64,000 nucleotides of DNA from Anastatus disparis (lineage: Eukaryota; Arthropoda; Insecta; Hymenoptera; Eupelmidae), in contig JAFFSR010000292.1 of NCBI GenBank assembly GCA_017163975.1, positions 4,369,501-4,433,500 of the forward strand. The letters are read 5' to 3'. Positions 20,580 to 32,362 of this stretch are shown piece by piece. The position numbers and the translations under genes were made by a program. Positions within the stretch are counted from its first letter, which is position 1. Each line of letters opens with the position of its first letter. Under the pieces are notes generated by a model. The model was not told where the DNA came from. It searched no databases and saw nothing but the letters and a program-made list of their open reading frames with translations.

Positions 20580-22038
20580 TGAACTTGATTTTGCCTTGTC
20601 TCTTGTCTTACTCAACAAAAAAATGTTATTCTTTCAAAATAATAAACTTTTTTCCGCATAATCACGGATGTATGAAAAATCCTTTTTGTGAAAAAAATCT
20701 TTTTATTATTTTTATCTCTTTTCAATTAATTTTTTTATTTTTAGTTGTAGACAGATAATTATGTTTATTTGCAGTTCTCTCTCCGAATAACATTAATAAA
20801 TACATATAAGTAAATAAATAAATCTTTTTTAGTAATAAGGAATATGCTGTATTAAAAAATAAATTTAATTTCTTGTAATAATCTTAAGAGAAAAGCAGTA
20901 AGTTCGCGCGCCGTATACGCTACCTCAGCATTTTTAGGCGTGATAAGAAGATATCTTCTGTCACCGAATATGAGATTTTAAAGAGTTTCTCACGGCCGAA
21001 CTGACCAATGGGACTCTTTTAAATTTTGACAAACTTGCATTTTTATTTCTAGATTTGTACCTTTCTTGCAGCGAAAAATAATTTTAGTAAATCAGTCTGC
21101 AGTCAGTTCTCCCGAGCAACAGTACAAGCAAAAGAGAGAACCTCAATAAAAAAAAACTTTTAAACTCGCGCCGAATTCTACAACGCTATTAGTTTTTTTC
21201 TTGTTGCTTCTTAAATTGATTTCTTTTACAAAAAAAATCAAGCAACGCAAATTCGGGACGCGCTTAAATCAACGAGTTATTTTCTTTATCGCTGGTTTAT
21301 CTCTCAATATACGCGAGATACTGTGTTTAAAATATTTCTGCAAAGTTTAATCACAACGTGTCAATAATAAGTAAAAAAAGAGGGAATTTTAACAAAAAAA
21401 GAACTGCGCGACTCACCTCTTTTACGATTAAATTAAATAAAACAAATATAAATCACCAACATTCTGTACGCAAATAATAAACCAATCTACGGAGAAAAAG
21501 GACATTTTTTTTGGGAAGTTTTTCGTAACTTCGCGATCGAACTTACAGCTTGCCAATTAATTTAACAATAAGAATAAGTAAACAAATTGCGCATACAATC
21601 AAAAAATTATAATTACAAAAATATTCGTTAGTAACCGCACAATCGACTTGTTTATGAACTGTAAATCAAAGTTCTATAAATATAATTATAAAATATATTT
21701 TCCGAATCGTGCTAGTGAAAAAGTTCAACTCAATAAATAGATTTTAATCAACTAGTTCCTGGTTACCATTTATTTAACAACCCAACCAACCACAAGCAGG
21801 CAAACAGAGGGGAGGCACCACGCCACATTTCGACACTTCGACCAAAAATTTAAGTTACCTACGACCACGCAGCCAACCCATAAAAAGGTAAGTGATTTGC
21901 CTCCTCTACCCTGCATACGAGACAAGAAATATCTCACGATCAAATATAACGTCTGAGTAAACCTATTTAAGGTGACCGGACATAACAATAACAGTATGTA
22001 ATGAAAAATGAGAAATATAATTTGGTTCATTTTTAGAC
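20580..22038. other. Less AT-rich stretch without gene; possible promoter
   Basis: No open frame with a recognisable product. A TATA-like TATAAATA at 21675-21682 lies about 210 bp before a good splice-donor-like GGTAAGTG at 21887-21894. AATAAA lies at about 21733. It could be a first exon or part of an LTR, but neither is proven. Confidence 0.3.
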
Positions 22039-22042
22039 TCAA

Positions 22043-22417
22043 GGGGATGTAAAGAAAACACTACACCTGTACTCATGAATTTGGCCTATCTTTTAATTTT
22101 TTTGCAAAACTTGAGGAAAAAAAATGCTTTAGCTTGTAGTATTTATCCTGAAGATTATTCCGTTAAATTTTTAAATAAATTCATTCATTAGTTTTTCAGA
22201 ATTTTAGGCTCAAAAATTATATATTAACATTTTTAGATTTTGTGCAAGATATCTAAAATTCTGAAAAAATAATGAATGAATTTATTTGAAAATTTAACCG
22301 AATAATATTCATGGTACTAACTACAAGCTAATGCATTTCTTTTCTTAAAATTTTGCAATAAAATAAAAAGACTGTCAATATTTATGAGTACAGGTGTAGT
22401 ATCCGTTTCACATCTCC
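22043..22417. mobile_element. Fold-back MITE, TTAA on the right
   Basis: 375 bp, inverted along its whole length: ends GGGGATGT and ACATCTCC, with shared ACTACACCTGTACTCAT and an inner ATTCATTCATTA. The right flank is TTAA and the left flank TCAA. Confidence 0.82.
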
Positions 22418-22703
22418 TTAATAAAAAGTATTTACACAAAATTGCATGGACATTCTTTAAAATTTAGAAATTTTCATTTTAACTAAAATTTTAAGTTTCT
22501 GAGATTCACTCATACTTATAAAATTTTCCATTTAATGATTGCATTATCTTCGATCAAGAAACATAGAAATTTTTTTAACATTTATATTAGATTTTATAAT
22601 TTTTTTCATCAGTTTCATTTGTTTTGATGAAAATAATTTTTAAAATTTATAACATTACTAAATCTTGATTTTATGTAGCACAAAACAAGAAAATACTTAA
22701 TCA
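22418..22703. other. No gene seen
   Basis: AT-rich sequence between two MITEs, with no coding frame or repeat recognised. Confidence 0.4.
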
Positions 22704-22705
22704 TA

Positions 22706-23445
22706 GGGTAGATGTGGGTATTACAGCGGAATCGACGTATGATGAATTTTAAACTCATAAATAAAAGCTTATAGATGAAGAAAACTTATCACTTTTATTT
22801 TTAATAAAATATTTAAACATTGATTAACTAGAAAAAAATTAATTTAGCATTTAATTATAGAGTTAAAATTAAGAAAAAACGAATTTAAAATAAAATGTAT
22901 TTGTGGCTATTGCTGCGGCCGTGTTTCTAATGCTGTGTGCCAGTTACTATTGACACTTTTATATATTCCGTTCGAAAAGTTGAGGTTAGGTTTACCACGT
23001 GTTATAATAATAAAAGGATGCCACAGTAATTCATATTTGGTGATTTTAATGACGCATAATACTAAGGTGTAAAATTAAAATATTAAATATGTGTTAGGTG
23101 AAATTTCCAAAAAATATATAACAAGCAAAGATATATTTTATTTAATAATGATCTTATTTTACATAAAAAAGAATAAAAACAGAAAATATTGTTAAATTTA
23201 GGATGCATACGTGATCGCGATTTTACGAAATTTATCAAGATTTTAGAACAGTTCAATTTCAAATAACCAATATTAAATATTTTTAGACTTTTTTTGTGAG
23301 ATATATTTTTTTAAATATTAAATAATACTTATAATATTTGATTATGCATTCAAATATTATTTATGGACTTGGAAAAAATTATTTTTACGAATTTTATATG
23401 AAAAAACAGTAATTAGCACCTCCGTAGCAATACCCACATCTACCC
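22706..23445 (-). mobile_element. TA-flanked MITE (GGGTAGATGTGGGTATT family), copy 1
   Basis: The ends GGGTAGATGTGGGTATT and AATACCCACATCTACCC are flanked by TA (22704-22705, 23446-23447), as in Tc1/mariner-type MITEs. It is inverted relative to the copies at 36508-36963 (truncated) and 56726-57392. It is noncoding. Confidence 0.9.
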
Positions 23446-23447
23446 TA

Positions 23448-23805
23448 TATTTATTAATCGTTTGATCAAAAATAATTTAATTACAAAAAAAAACTTTTTA
23501 CATGAAAAATGATTTGTTTAAAAAGAATAAAATATGTAATAAACAATCAAAAAGCAATAAAACAATTGATTATGTCAAGTTCTAAACTAAAACAAAAAAG
23601 GACATGTTACCTACGGATATAAACCTTTTCAAGTAACTATCGACATAAAATGATATATATTTTGAATTACGTCATTTTTAAAAATGTTTTCAAAGTTCTT
23701 ATATTAAACTTAAAAAAATTTCATATCGTAATAATGTTTAAGAATAAAGTTAATAGCATATTATCATATTCATTTATATTTTTAAAATATTACTATAAGC
23801 ATGAA
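23448..23805. other. No gene seen
   Basis: AT-rich sequence without coding signal. Confidence 0.4.
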
Positions 23806-24862
23806 AAGAAACTTAATATATATTGATTATTTCTAAATCAAACACTATTATGATTTTATTTAGAAAATCAAAAATAAAAGATTATTAAGAGAAATATATA
23901 ATTATATTATTATAAATATTACTTTAGTGCTAAACAATACTTTCATAGCTCAAGAAGTAAAATTAATCTAGAGGTCATAAAAATAAATTTTGATTTTAAA
24001 AAATTTATGTTAAAAATTAAATATTTTTATGATAGATTTCGTCTTTCACCGAAAAATGGTAAAATTTTAAATAAATATTTATAATTTATATAATAAACAT
24101 TAATAATAAATATATTAACAAACATTATTTATTAATAAACATTATTGATCAATAAATATTATTTATTCATAAACATTATTTGTTGATAAATATTATTTAT
24201 TAATCAACATTATTTATTAATATAATATTATTTATTAATCAACATTATTTATTATTATAATATTATTTATTAATCAACATTATTCATTGTTGAAAATTTA
24301 TTAATTTATATTGTTTAGAAACAAACTTGGCAAATTCTGTATGAGGATACTGATTCACCGCCCTTCTATAATTCAGGAACTAACCATCATTGGCAGAAAT
24401 CGTTCATATAAAAGTATGCTTCTATAAGCGTCTATATTCTTTGGTATTATGTTTAAGAATTAACACACGCACATACAATACTGCATCAACATTAAAAACG
24501 AGAAATAATTTATATGTATTAGTTATATACGTAACTCGGGAGTACTAAGGATGAATACAGGCGAGACTAATGTTTCTCGCTTGAGCAGCAGTTGGTCGAG
24601 GGTGCCCGAAATGCACCTAAGCGACAAACAAATAGTCGAGCCTGGATCCATACTTCGTACTCCCAAGTTACGTAATTTTATGTCGCTGTAGGCCGTATGA
24701 GGGACTACGCAAATATTATTTAAAGATTAATAATGTTTATTACATAAAAAATGAATTAATAATAATGATAATATTTATCTTAAAATTATAATAAATTAAT
24801 AATAATTTTTATCTTAAAAATAAAATAAATTAATAGTAATATTTATCTTAAGATTACAAAAA
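23806..24862. repeat. Dispersed repeat D, copy 1
   Basis: About 1.05 kb shared with 50003-50027 + 51013-51114 + 52268-53250. It includes an ATTTATTAATMAACATT minisatellite (24085-24290) and a MITE (24528-24674). It serves as the empty site for two insertions present in the other copy. Confidence 0.87.
24528..24674. mobile_element. Short MITE inside repeat D
   Basis: The ends TACGTAACTCGGGAGTACT and AGTACTCCCAAGTTACGTA-like are inverted. It is present also at 52910-53056. A half copy lies at 25381-25440. Confidence 0.68.
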
Positions 24863-25140
24863 AAAATAATGGATTTAATAATTCAGATATTTGACTCTTA
24901 AGTTTGAAAACTTTAATACAAATTAGATGAAATACAAAGCTTTTTTTATACCTTGGGCTTCAACAAATGTTATAATAGCGCAATTTCAAAAACTCAGAGT
25001 TTAGCATTATAATAAACTTAACTTTTGAAAAAATGTTTTGAAGTCTTAATACAAGTTTTATGCATTTCCACGGTTTTATAAATGTTTAATTTGTTGTATT
25101 TAGAATATTTAAAAAAATTTTGAAAATATAAAATTTTTTT
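24863..25140. other. No gene seen
   Basis: AT-rich, with no features recognised. Confidence 0.4.
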
Positions 25141-25267
25141 ACAAGACATTTTTAAAAGTTAAGATTTTACATGAAATTGTATGAGCATTGACATATCTAT
25201 TAACATTCTTTTGTTTTTTGAGCATGGACATATGTAATGCCTATACAAATTTAGCATGGTCTATATA

Positions 25268-25333
<66 letters not shown>

Positions 25334-25900
25334 TCACCGAATATGGCCTATCTGCGACATAAATATATCTATTAGTTATATACGTAACTTGGGAGAGCGA
25401 AGGATGAATACAGGCGAGACTAAAGTATTTGTCGCTTGAGATTTTAAAAAAATTTTTGATCAATTTTATATGAATTTATATAAGCACTGACATATCTAAC
25501 GACATTCTTTTGTTTTTACTAACCTACGAATCGATGTCACTCGCGTCATATACGGCCATCCTGAACGATATCTCGATCTGTCAATACTCCCTTAGGAAGT
25601 ATAGATCTGTCAATACTCTCTAAGGGAATATTGACAGAGAGAATATCGTCGAGATATTACCATGAACGTATGCAATGCCTATACAAATTTAGCGTGGTCT
25701 ATAGGTATTCCACTAAATACGGCCTGCCACGACATAAAAATATATATCAAATTCAATACTCCGGTAAGGATTGTAGAACAATCAATACCCCCGTGAGAGT
25801 ATAAGAGCGTGAAGTGTGATGTTTAAAAATGTGAATATCTTATGCGGTGCCTATACGAATTTAGCATGCTCTATAGATATTCGACCAAATAAAAAACAGT
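25141..25900. repeat. Local repeats with (TA)n and a half MITE
   Basis: A segment with GACATATCTA, CATTCTTTTGTTTT and CTATACAAATTTAGC recurs at about 25190, 25487 and 25677, with a weaker form at 25850. A TA microsatellite fills 25276-25330. A half copy of the ACGTAACT MITE is at 25381-25440. Confidence 0.7.
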
Positions 25901-26167
25901 CTTTGTTAAATATATCTCCGTCTTTATCTCATAAAGTCCCACTTCTATCGCAGTTCACCCTACTATATCTATAGTATCCACGTACATACAAGCGTTTTAA
26001 GACTTTGAATAATAGGTTACAGTAACAGAAACAGCTAGTAGCTTATACTAAGCTCAGTGATCAGTGAAAATTTTCTGTACTGCAACGTTAGTACTGCGTT
26101 AGTTGTGATAGATGTTCCCCCATCCACTCGACCAAGCACAAAGCCGAATTTTCAGACTTGGTAAAAA

Positions 26168-26293
26168 GAATAGTACATTATGCAACGAGGGAGTAAAGTC
26201 CCATATTTCTTCTGAGGGGAAGTTTGCGACCCGAGCAAAATCTCGAGGGAGAAATTAGACTTTACTCCCGAGTTGCATATTGTGCTGTATTCC
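26168..26293. repeat. Hairpin repeat with GGGAGTAAAG arms
   Basis: The arms ATGCAACGAGGGAGTAAAGTC and their inverse (ending CTCCCGAGTTGCAT) surround a tip with CCCGAGCAAAATCTCGAGGG. It is similar in style to the hairpin at 30997-31101. Confidence 0.72.
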
Positions 26294-26399
26294 TATCTCA
26301 GCAATGGTCTAATATTATTATTCAATAAGAAAATTCAAATCTATTCAGTTTTATAAGTTATAAAATTAACGGGAAAAATATCCATTTTACCCGCAAAAG

Positions 26400-26460
26400 C
26401 TGGAGAGATGATTATTTCTCCCGCAAAAGAGGGAGAGATGGTTATTTCTCCCGCAAAATT
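26400..26460. repeat. Two to three short direct repeats
   Basis: GGAGAGATGRTTATTTCTCCCGC is repeated at about 26403 and 26431. Confidence 0.8.
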
Positions 26461-26577
26461 TTAGAATTTATAAATTCTTTCTTTCGGCCCGCTTTTTAAG
26501 TTAATAAGGTGGCCTATTTCTGTTGAGGTAGGAATAATAATATTTTATAACACTGCATGGCATAATTTTGTATTTAT

Positions 26578-26680
26578 GTCACGTGGCATAAGTAGTCCAT
26601 TATTGCACCGTTCTTATCGGTCTAGCTACTCTCGGATGTTAACCGTGCAATCCATAAATGGACTACTAATGTCACGGAAA
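26578..26680. repeat. Hairpin repeat
   Basis: The inverted arms AAGTAGTCCATTATTGCAC and GTGCAATCCATAAATGGAC (bulged) surround about 40 bp, with outer CACG/CGTG pairing. Confidence 0.67.
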
Positions 26681-27605
26681 GGCGTGTTAGCGGATTTATG
26701 CTAATCAATGCTATAAGATATCGAATGATGCTTGTAGGATAAGTGGTCTATCGCACGATATGAATTATAATCCTCGCTTTGCTCGCGTGTTCATACACGT
26801 CGTACCATAAAAGGCCATTTATACCACTAGCATCATAATGCACTATTTTATTCGACGTTAGCTCACTCCAGAACAATTCAACTTTGTCCCTAAAATAATA
26901 GTCGGCATTGTAATTTTTAATTTGGACGCGATTATGCTACACGTATCTGTTGTAACACTATGATATAATTATAATTTAATTCTGTCGAAAGTATCAGTAC
27001 ATAAAATAAGAGTTTAAATTGTAGTCTTTAATTCTGTTGTGCGTATTTGTTATAAGTTTGACGCAATTTCAAAATGGCTCTAATGTATCCATGAGACGAA
27101 TGTACGAATGCATAAAATGAGACGTAAATAAATTTTAATGCTAAAAATCGTGCTTATTTGCTTAAACGACATATTTTAATAATTATTAATATTTTGTAGA
27201 AATTTTGATTCCACTATCAGAAAGAATATATTTTGAGCTTTGAAAACATGTTCCTCCTAATTTTTTCTGACATTTATAGCATTAGTTATGAGTTCTGGAA
27301 GACTGATATACCACAAGTGGCGTTTTCTGTTAAAACAGGTTACTATTTTTTTAATTAATATTCTATTTTGCAGTAACAAACTCTAAAAATAATAATTTTA
27401 ATATTAATTAAATTTTATTTAAAATATAGTTGTATTGATATAGTACTATATTCGATGATAATTATGTGGTATAATGATTACTATATTTTTTCGGTATAAT
27501 ATTATGGTAAACTTCTAAATAATTAAAAGAGGGTTTAAATTTTGAAAAATGAAAGCAACTTATGTGCTAGTATTTGAACTATACAGTTGTAGATTTTAAA
27601 TATAT
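26681..27605. other. No gene seen
   Basis: AT-rich, without coding signal. It includes a short CCTCGCTTTGCTCGCG segment near 26773 like the tips of nearby hairpins. Confidence 0.4.
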
Positions 27606-27608
27606 ACA

Positions 27609-28582
27609 TTGCAATCCAGGTACTTTTGCCCACCCTTTCAGAACTTTGATGCGATTTCTTTTTATTGGTGATTGTTGTATTAAAAAACTACAACCACCAT
27701 TTGAAAGCTCTTTCAAAAAACTACAAAATGCAAGCTCGATAAATTTTTTTAAACATTTATTTTAAGAGCTATATGCGGTTTTACACAAAAATAATGGTTT
27801 TTGTAAAAGTAGTTGTAGCTCTGTAGGTTTTGAGTTCACAGAAAAATTCTAATAAGGAAAAATGTTGCATTTTGTAGAAGCAATTAATGTATCAAATTCT
27901 AGAATAAAATTTAAAAAAAATTTATTTTTTCATTTTTTATTATAAAAAAATTTTTTCTATTTTAACATATACATATGACAAAACGTTTTTTGTTCTTATT
28001 TTTTCATTTTTTTTTTATTTTGCCTGAATACATATTTATTTTTTTATGAAATAAAAAAATTTTTTAGAGTGAAAGAAGAAAAAAAAAATTTTTTTTTATT
28101 ATATTTTAGAACTTAATACATTGATAGTTTTCACAAAATGCAACATTTTTTATTTATACAATTTTTTGTGAACTTAAAACCTGCAGAGCTACAACTACTT
28201 TTACAACAACCATTATTTTTGTGTAAAACCGCATATAGCTCTTAAAATAAATGTTTAAAAAAATTTATCGAGCTTGCATTTTGTAGTTTTTTGAAAGAGC
28301 TTTCAAATGGTAGTTGTAGTTTTTTAATACAACAATCACCAATAAAAAGAAATCGTATCAAAGTTCTGAAAGAAAAATTGAAAATTTTTTTTTTATTATG
28401 ACGTCATAAAACTTATAAGAAATGGAAAAATATTAATGTTATCTCTTCCATTTTAAAGGTTTCTACAAAACCTTCGAAATGAGACCTTGTAAAGCTCCGT
28501 ACAATAATTTTTTATCGAGACATAAAATTTTAAATTTTTCATAATTTTAGTCTAGAGTGGGCAAAAGTAGCTGGACTGCATT
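27609..28582. mobile_element. Large fold-back element
   Basis: About 975 bp. The ends TGCARTCCAGSTACTTTTGCCCA and their inverse bound arms of more than 300 bp sharing AGCTATATGCGGTTTTACAC and TAGTTGTAGCTCTG, around an A/T-rich centre. It is noncoding, and the target duplication is not clear. Confidence 0.88.
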
Positions 28583-30109
28583 GTATTTGTGTATTGATAC
28601 CTATTAGTTCTAATGTAAGTAGAGCTTTGCTCGGTTTTTATTTGTTCTCTTACATATTCATTGCTTTTTATTTACTAAACAAGTAATTTCGTAAAGTATT
28701 TATATTTTTCTGTTAAATTTTGATCGACAAATAGTGTATTGATTTTTATAATCATTATATTGTTAATTAATTTTACTATTATTTTTTATTTATAATTTTA
28801 GAAAAAGATTTATCAAAGAATTAACATTCCAGAATTGAAAGTTCGATTATTTTATAAAATCTATTGATTTAAACATTACAAAATTTTTCAATAACTTTTT
28901 TTATTTCTCAATTTGTACGTTTATTTTACTTTAATTATTTGCATTATCAAAAGCAATTCTTAATTTTCATAAAGCTAGATCGATGTTCCAGATTAAATTA
29001 AACGTCAATAAAATATAATATAAATAAAATATACGTCTATTGTATATTATTAATATTAAATGAACTTTAAAAAGTTTTTTATTTTTGTAAAAAGCTAATT
29101 TTTGCAATATATTAATTTAGGTAATAAGAGTAGAAAAAAGGCCGTTTATTTGTTAAAAAAAATGTTAAAACAAAATTAATTGCTTATACAATAATACAAA
29201 CGAAACGAAATATGCATGAAATTAATTTCGTAATTTTTGATTGCTATGCAACTAAAGTATTGCGGTTTGAAATGAAAAATCTAAAAATTATTTTAATTTT
29301 TTTCAGACTTCATCTAATTGTGATAGAACAAAGCTTATTTTTTTCTTTGCACGATTTTATTGTGAAGAACTGTGAGAAATTTTTTTAATAATTTAAATAT
29401 ATTAGCCAAAAAATAAAATTTTTTCATCCAAAATCTGATTTTTAAGCATGATTTTTGTCTTAAAAATAATAAAGTTTTTTAAAATCTTAATAATTTAAAA
29501 ACATTTAACAGTCATTAATTAACATTTTTTTTATATTGATATTATTGAGTTTTTTATGCTAATGACATAAAAAGGCATTCAGAAATGTATAAAGTAAACT
29601 ATCTCTATATAAAATTACTTTTGAGATAATTTAACAATGAAAAGTTTTTCGTCTTATCATGCCAACTTTAATAAAGTATAGAATTTACTTATTTCATTAT
29701 TGAAAAGAGCGGAATTACTTAGAAGATATCAATTTTACAACTTTTTCAACATGTGTGAGTTTTGGAAATGGGAATAAAATTACAAGAGAAGCCTGTGTGC
29801 TGAATAATTAATTGTGCATTCAAAAAGAATTAAAATGTACTTGAAGCATTATTGATAATTAAATAATAACAATCGAATTTTTATCATATATTTATTTTTT
29901 AATTAAAATTTTTCAATTTCAGCTAATGTTAAATAATTTTAAAAGTTTCAAATTACGAAAATTATTTGAGAGTAACGAAAAAAAAAATGATAACTCAGTT
30001 AATGATGAAAATATTTATTAAAGCATTATTATTTTAAAATATTTTAAATCAATCAATTTCAATTCAAAATCATAGTAATTGCATCCAAAATTGATATAAA
30101 TGTCAATTT
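28583..30109. other. No gene seen
   Basis: Very AT-rich, with no frame or repeat recognised. Confidence 0.45.
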
Positions 30110-30980
30110 TTTTATCGCTGTGATTGGAAAAATTATTATTACCTACCTTATTATAAGAAAATTCAGAAATATTATAATTATTATATTTTTTATTTGTTAT
30201 TAGCCTAATTTACTTTGTAAATAACAATCTAATAACAAAAATAAATTAAATTAAATCATAATTGAGAAAAGAAAAATAATATAGTAAGGAAACCACCTTT
30301 CTCTGCCATTTTATTTTCTTGATCAAAAATTTATTATAGACTAAGTAAATTGTGCAACCGCTCCTCATCACTCGGACTGACTTTGTCTGACTTGCTTTTT
30401 GTGACAGCCGTTAGGGTAAGCTAATCACTCGACAATCTCAATGGAAAGTGTAGCAACCTTAATAAAAATTTTGAGGTGTAAATAAAAAAATATAAAAGTA
30501 CTAAATTTTTAAAAAGGTATATAAATTTATGTAAGCGTGTATAAGTGTGTCAATTTAAACCAAATCATCGTAGCTTTTATACTTTTATTTTCATTTATAT
30601 ATTTTTTATATAGTTTCATTCATTTTTGTATGTTTTTATAGATTTGAATTTTTTCCAAATAATATCGAATTATGATATGGATACATATATTTGTCCTCAT
30701 TAATAACTTTTTTGTCCATTCACGTACGATTATATTCATTAATATGCATTTATATATATTTTAAAACATTTATGTACATTTTAAAACGTTTATATTCATT
30801 TTTAAACATTTATATACAATTATATACATTTATGTACTTTTTTTTCATTTTCACATAAAAATATGATGTATATATGTTATGGAAATAATTTATTCGAAAT
30901 TCGATCAAAATATATTTTTCAAGACTTATGTGTAGACAGCACCATATCATGCAACAATTTTCCGCGCATAAAGTAGACAA
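30110..30980. repeat. Dispersed repeat A, copy 1, left part
   Basis: It matches 55240-56138 with small differences (ATCGCTGTGATTGGAAAAATT start). It includes an ATTTATA-rich minisatellite at 30740-30835. It continues at 31812-32168 after an 831-bp insertion. Confidence 0.88.
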
Positions 30981-30996
30981 TAGTATATTATTCACC

Positions 30997-31101
30997 TAGG
31001 GAGTAAAAACGAAAAATGTCTTAAATCGTATGTTAAATGTCACCCGAGCCGAAGGCGAGGGTGACAAACATACGATTTAAGGGATTTTTCATTTACTCCC
31101 G
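30997..31101. repeat. Hairpin with GGGAGTAAA arms and GAGCCGAAGGCGAG tip
   Basis: CTTAAATCGTATG and CATACGATTTAAG pair. The tip GTCACCCGAGCCGAAGGCG pairs with CGAGGGTGAC. The outer arms are GGGAGTAAA and TTTACTCCC. Confidence 0.82.
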
Positions 31102-31115
31102 TGGAGAATATACGA

Positions 31116-31202
31116 TTTTTTTACACAGGCAGTGTACAGTGGGTACCTTACTTTTCGCTGGGAGGGAGTAAAGTACCCACTGTACGCGCCCTGTGTAAAA
31201 AA
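31116..31202. repeat. Hairpin repeat
   Basis: TTTTTTACACAGG...GTACAGTGGGTAC pairs with GTACCCACTGTAC...CCTGTGTAAAAAA around a TTCGCTGGGAGGGAG tip. Confidence 0.8.
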
Positions 31203-31591
31203 TATTTTTTTCTCATCCCCCAGCGTAAAGTTCGTACTTCTTTTCTGCTTGACAGGGAAAGAAATGCTATATTTAGTCCTCGTTTTTAATGATATGTGCA
31301 TGCGCGAGTGTATAGTTTACACGTATACGCAACTGTACACTCATGTAAAAAGACTGTTCGAAATATATAACAACATATTATTTCAATCTAATATTTGTTT
31401 CAATAACAAGTTGTTATTGAATGTTGATCTCATTAAATGAAATCCAATTTTCAAAATCAATAATTTAATAATTATAGTTTATCAAATCGGCAATGTTATT
31501 TAAGATATATTTTAATAATGCTTTTTTTACAAAATCTTTCAAATATCTGATTTACGTAATTTTTAATGATTTATTATTAGATTTTGTTTTA

Positions 31592-31680
31592 TCCCACACA
31601 GCATGAAAGGTTGCTGCAAAGTTTCAGTAATGATAATTTCATTACTGAAACCTTGCAGCAACCTTTCATGCTGTGTGGGA
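31592..31680. repeat. Near-perfect 89-bp hairpin
   Basis: TCCCACACAGCATGAAAGG through TTTCAGTAATGA pairs with its inverse up to GTGTGGGA. The arms are about 40 bp with one or two mismatches, flanked by TTA/TAA. It is probably a tiny MITE, and its transcript would fold like a small-RNA precursor. Confidence 0.85.
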
Positions 31681-31811
31681 TAAGTGTTTTATTTTGTTTT
31701 ATAATTTCTTAGCATACTAATATTCAAAATATTTTGTGATTCTAGTTTTTTTTATGTATCAATTTTAATTTATAATAAGGATACTTTTTCCTCTTGGCCC
31801 ATAATATACTA

Positions 31812-32168
31812 AACTGTATGGCCTTTATCAGAGTGCATATTGGAATGATACATGTATCGCAATTTTTTTGTTATCATTGCGTATCTAGAAGGCTCTTCTT
31901 ATACATAAGTAATAAAGAAATTATAATGAAATAAATTATGCACAATTTACTATCCTAATAAAAAGAAATATTTACTTAAATAATATATTAAAAAGTTATG
32001 AACAACATAATTTAAATATAGCGCTAATTTTCGTATCAAATAAATTCTTTTATTTACATATTTATTAATAATGGAAATCGTAACGTATGATCGAGTGGCG
32101 GAGCCACCATCAATGCGTTAGCATCGCGCGAACTACTACGCGCCTCGAGCTCACTTGTGTTTAAGCGC
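31812..32168. repeat. Dispersed repeat A, copy 1, right part
   Basis: It matches 56139-56510, ending with GTGGCGGAGCCACCATCAATG and AAGCGCTC. Similarity ends at CGCTC in both copies. Confidence 0.85.
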
Positions 32169-32362
32169 TCCCCTACTAAAAAATCGTTTATAGCTGTAAT
32201 ATTACTTTTATTCTTACTTTTACGTTAATTACTTATTATTTTTTTTTAATTTTGTTGAAGACAGTTTTATATTTTCAATAACATTTTATATGGGTTTTTT
32301 AACACTTTATTTTTAACAAAAGAATTTTTCATTGATTCATTATTATCATCAAAATATAGGTA

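Larger units (their letters stand above)
30981..31811. mobile_element. 831-bp insertion in repeat A
   Basis: The ends TAGTATATTAT and ATAATATACTA are inverted. The corresponding site in copy 2 (about 56136-56145) lacks it. It contains three hairpins (30997-31101, 31116-31202, 31592-31680). No transposase is present. Confidence 0.78.

Noticed and set aside
21770..22042. 90-residue minus-strand frame with hydrophobic content
   Set aside because: No start context or homology recognised; composition explains it.
25188..25463. Open frames with Ile-Tyr repeats on both strands
   Set aside because: Translation of a (TA)n microsatellite.
27574..27765. 63-residue open frame
   Set aside because: It lies in one arm of a fold-back element; chance frame.
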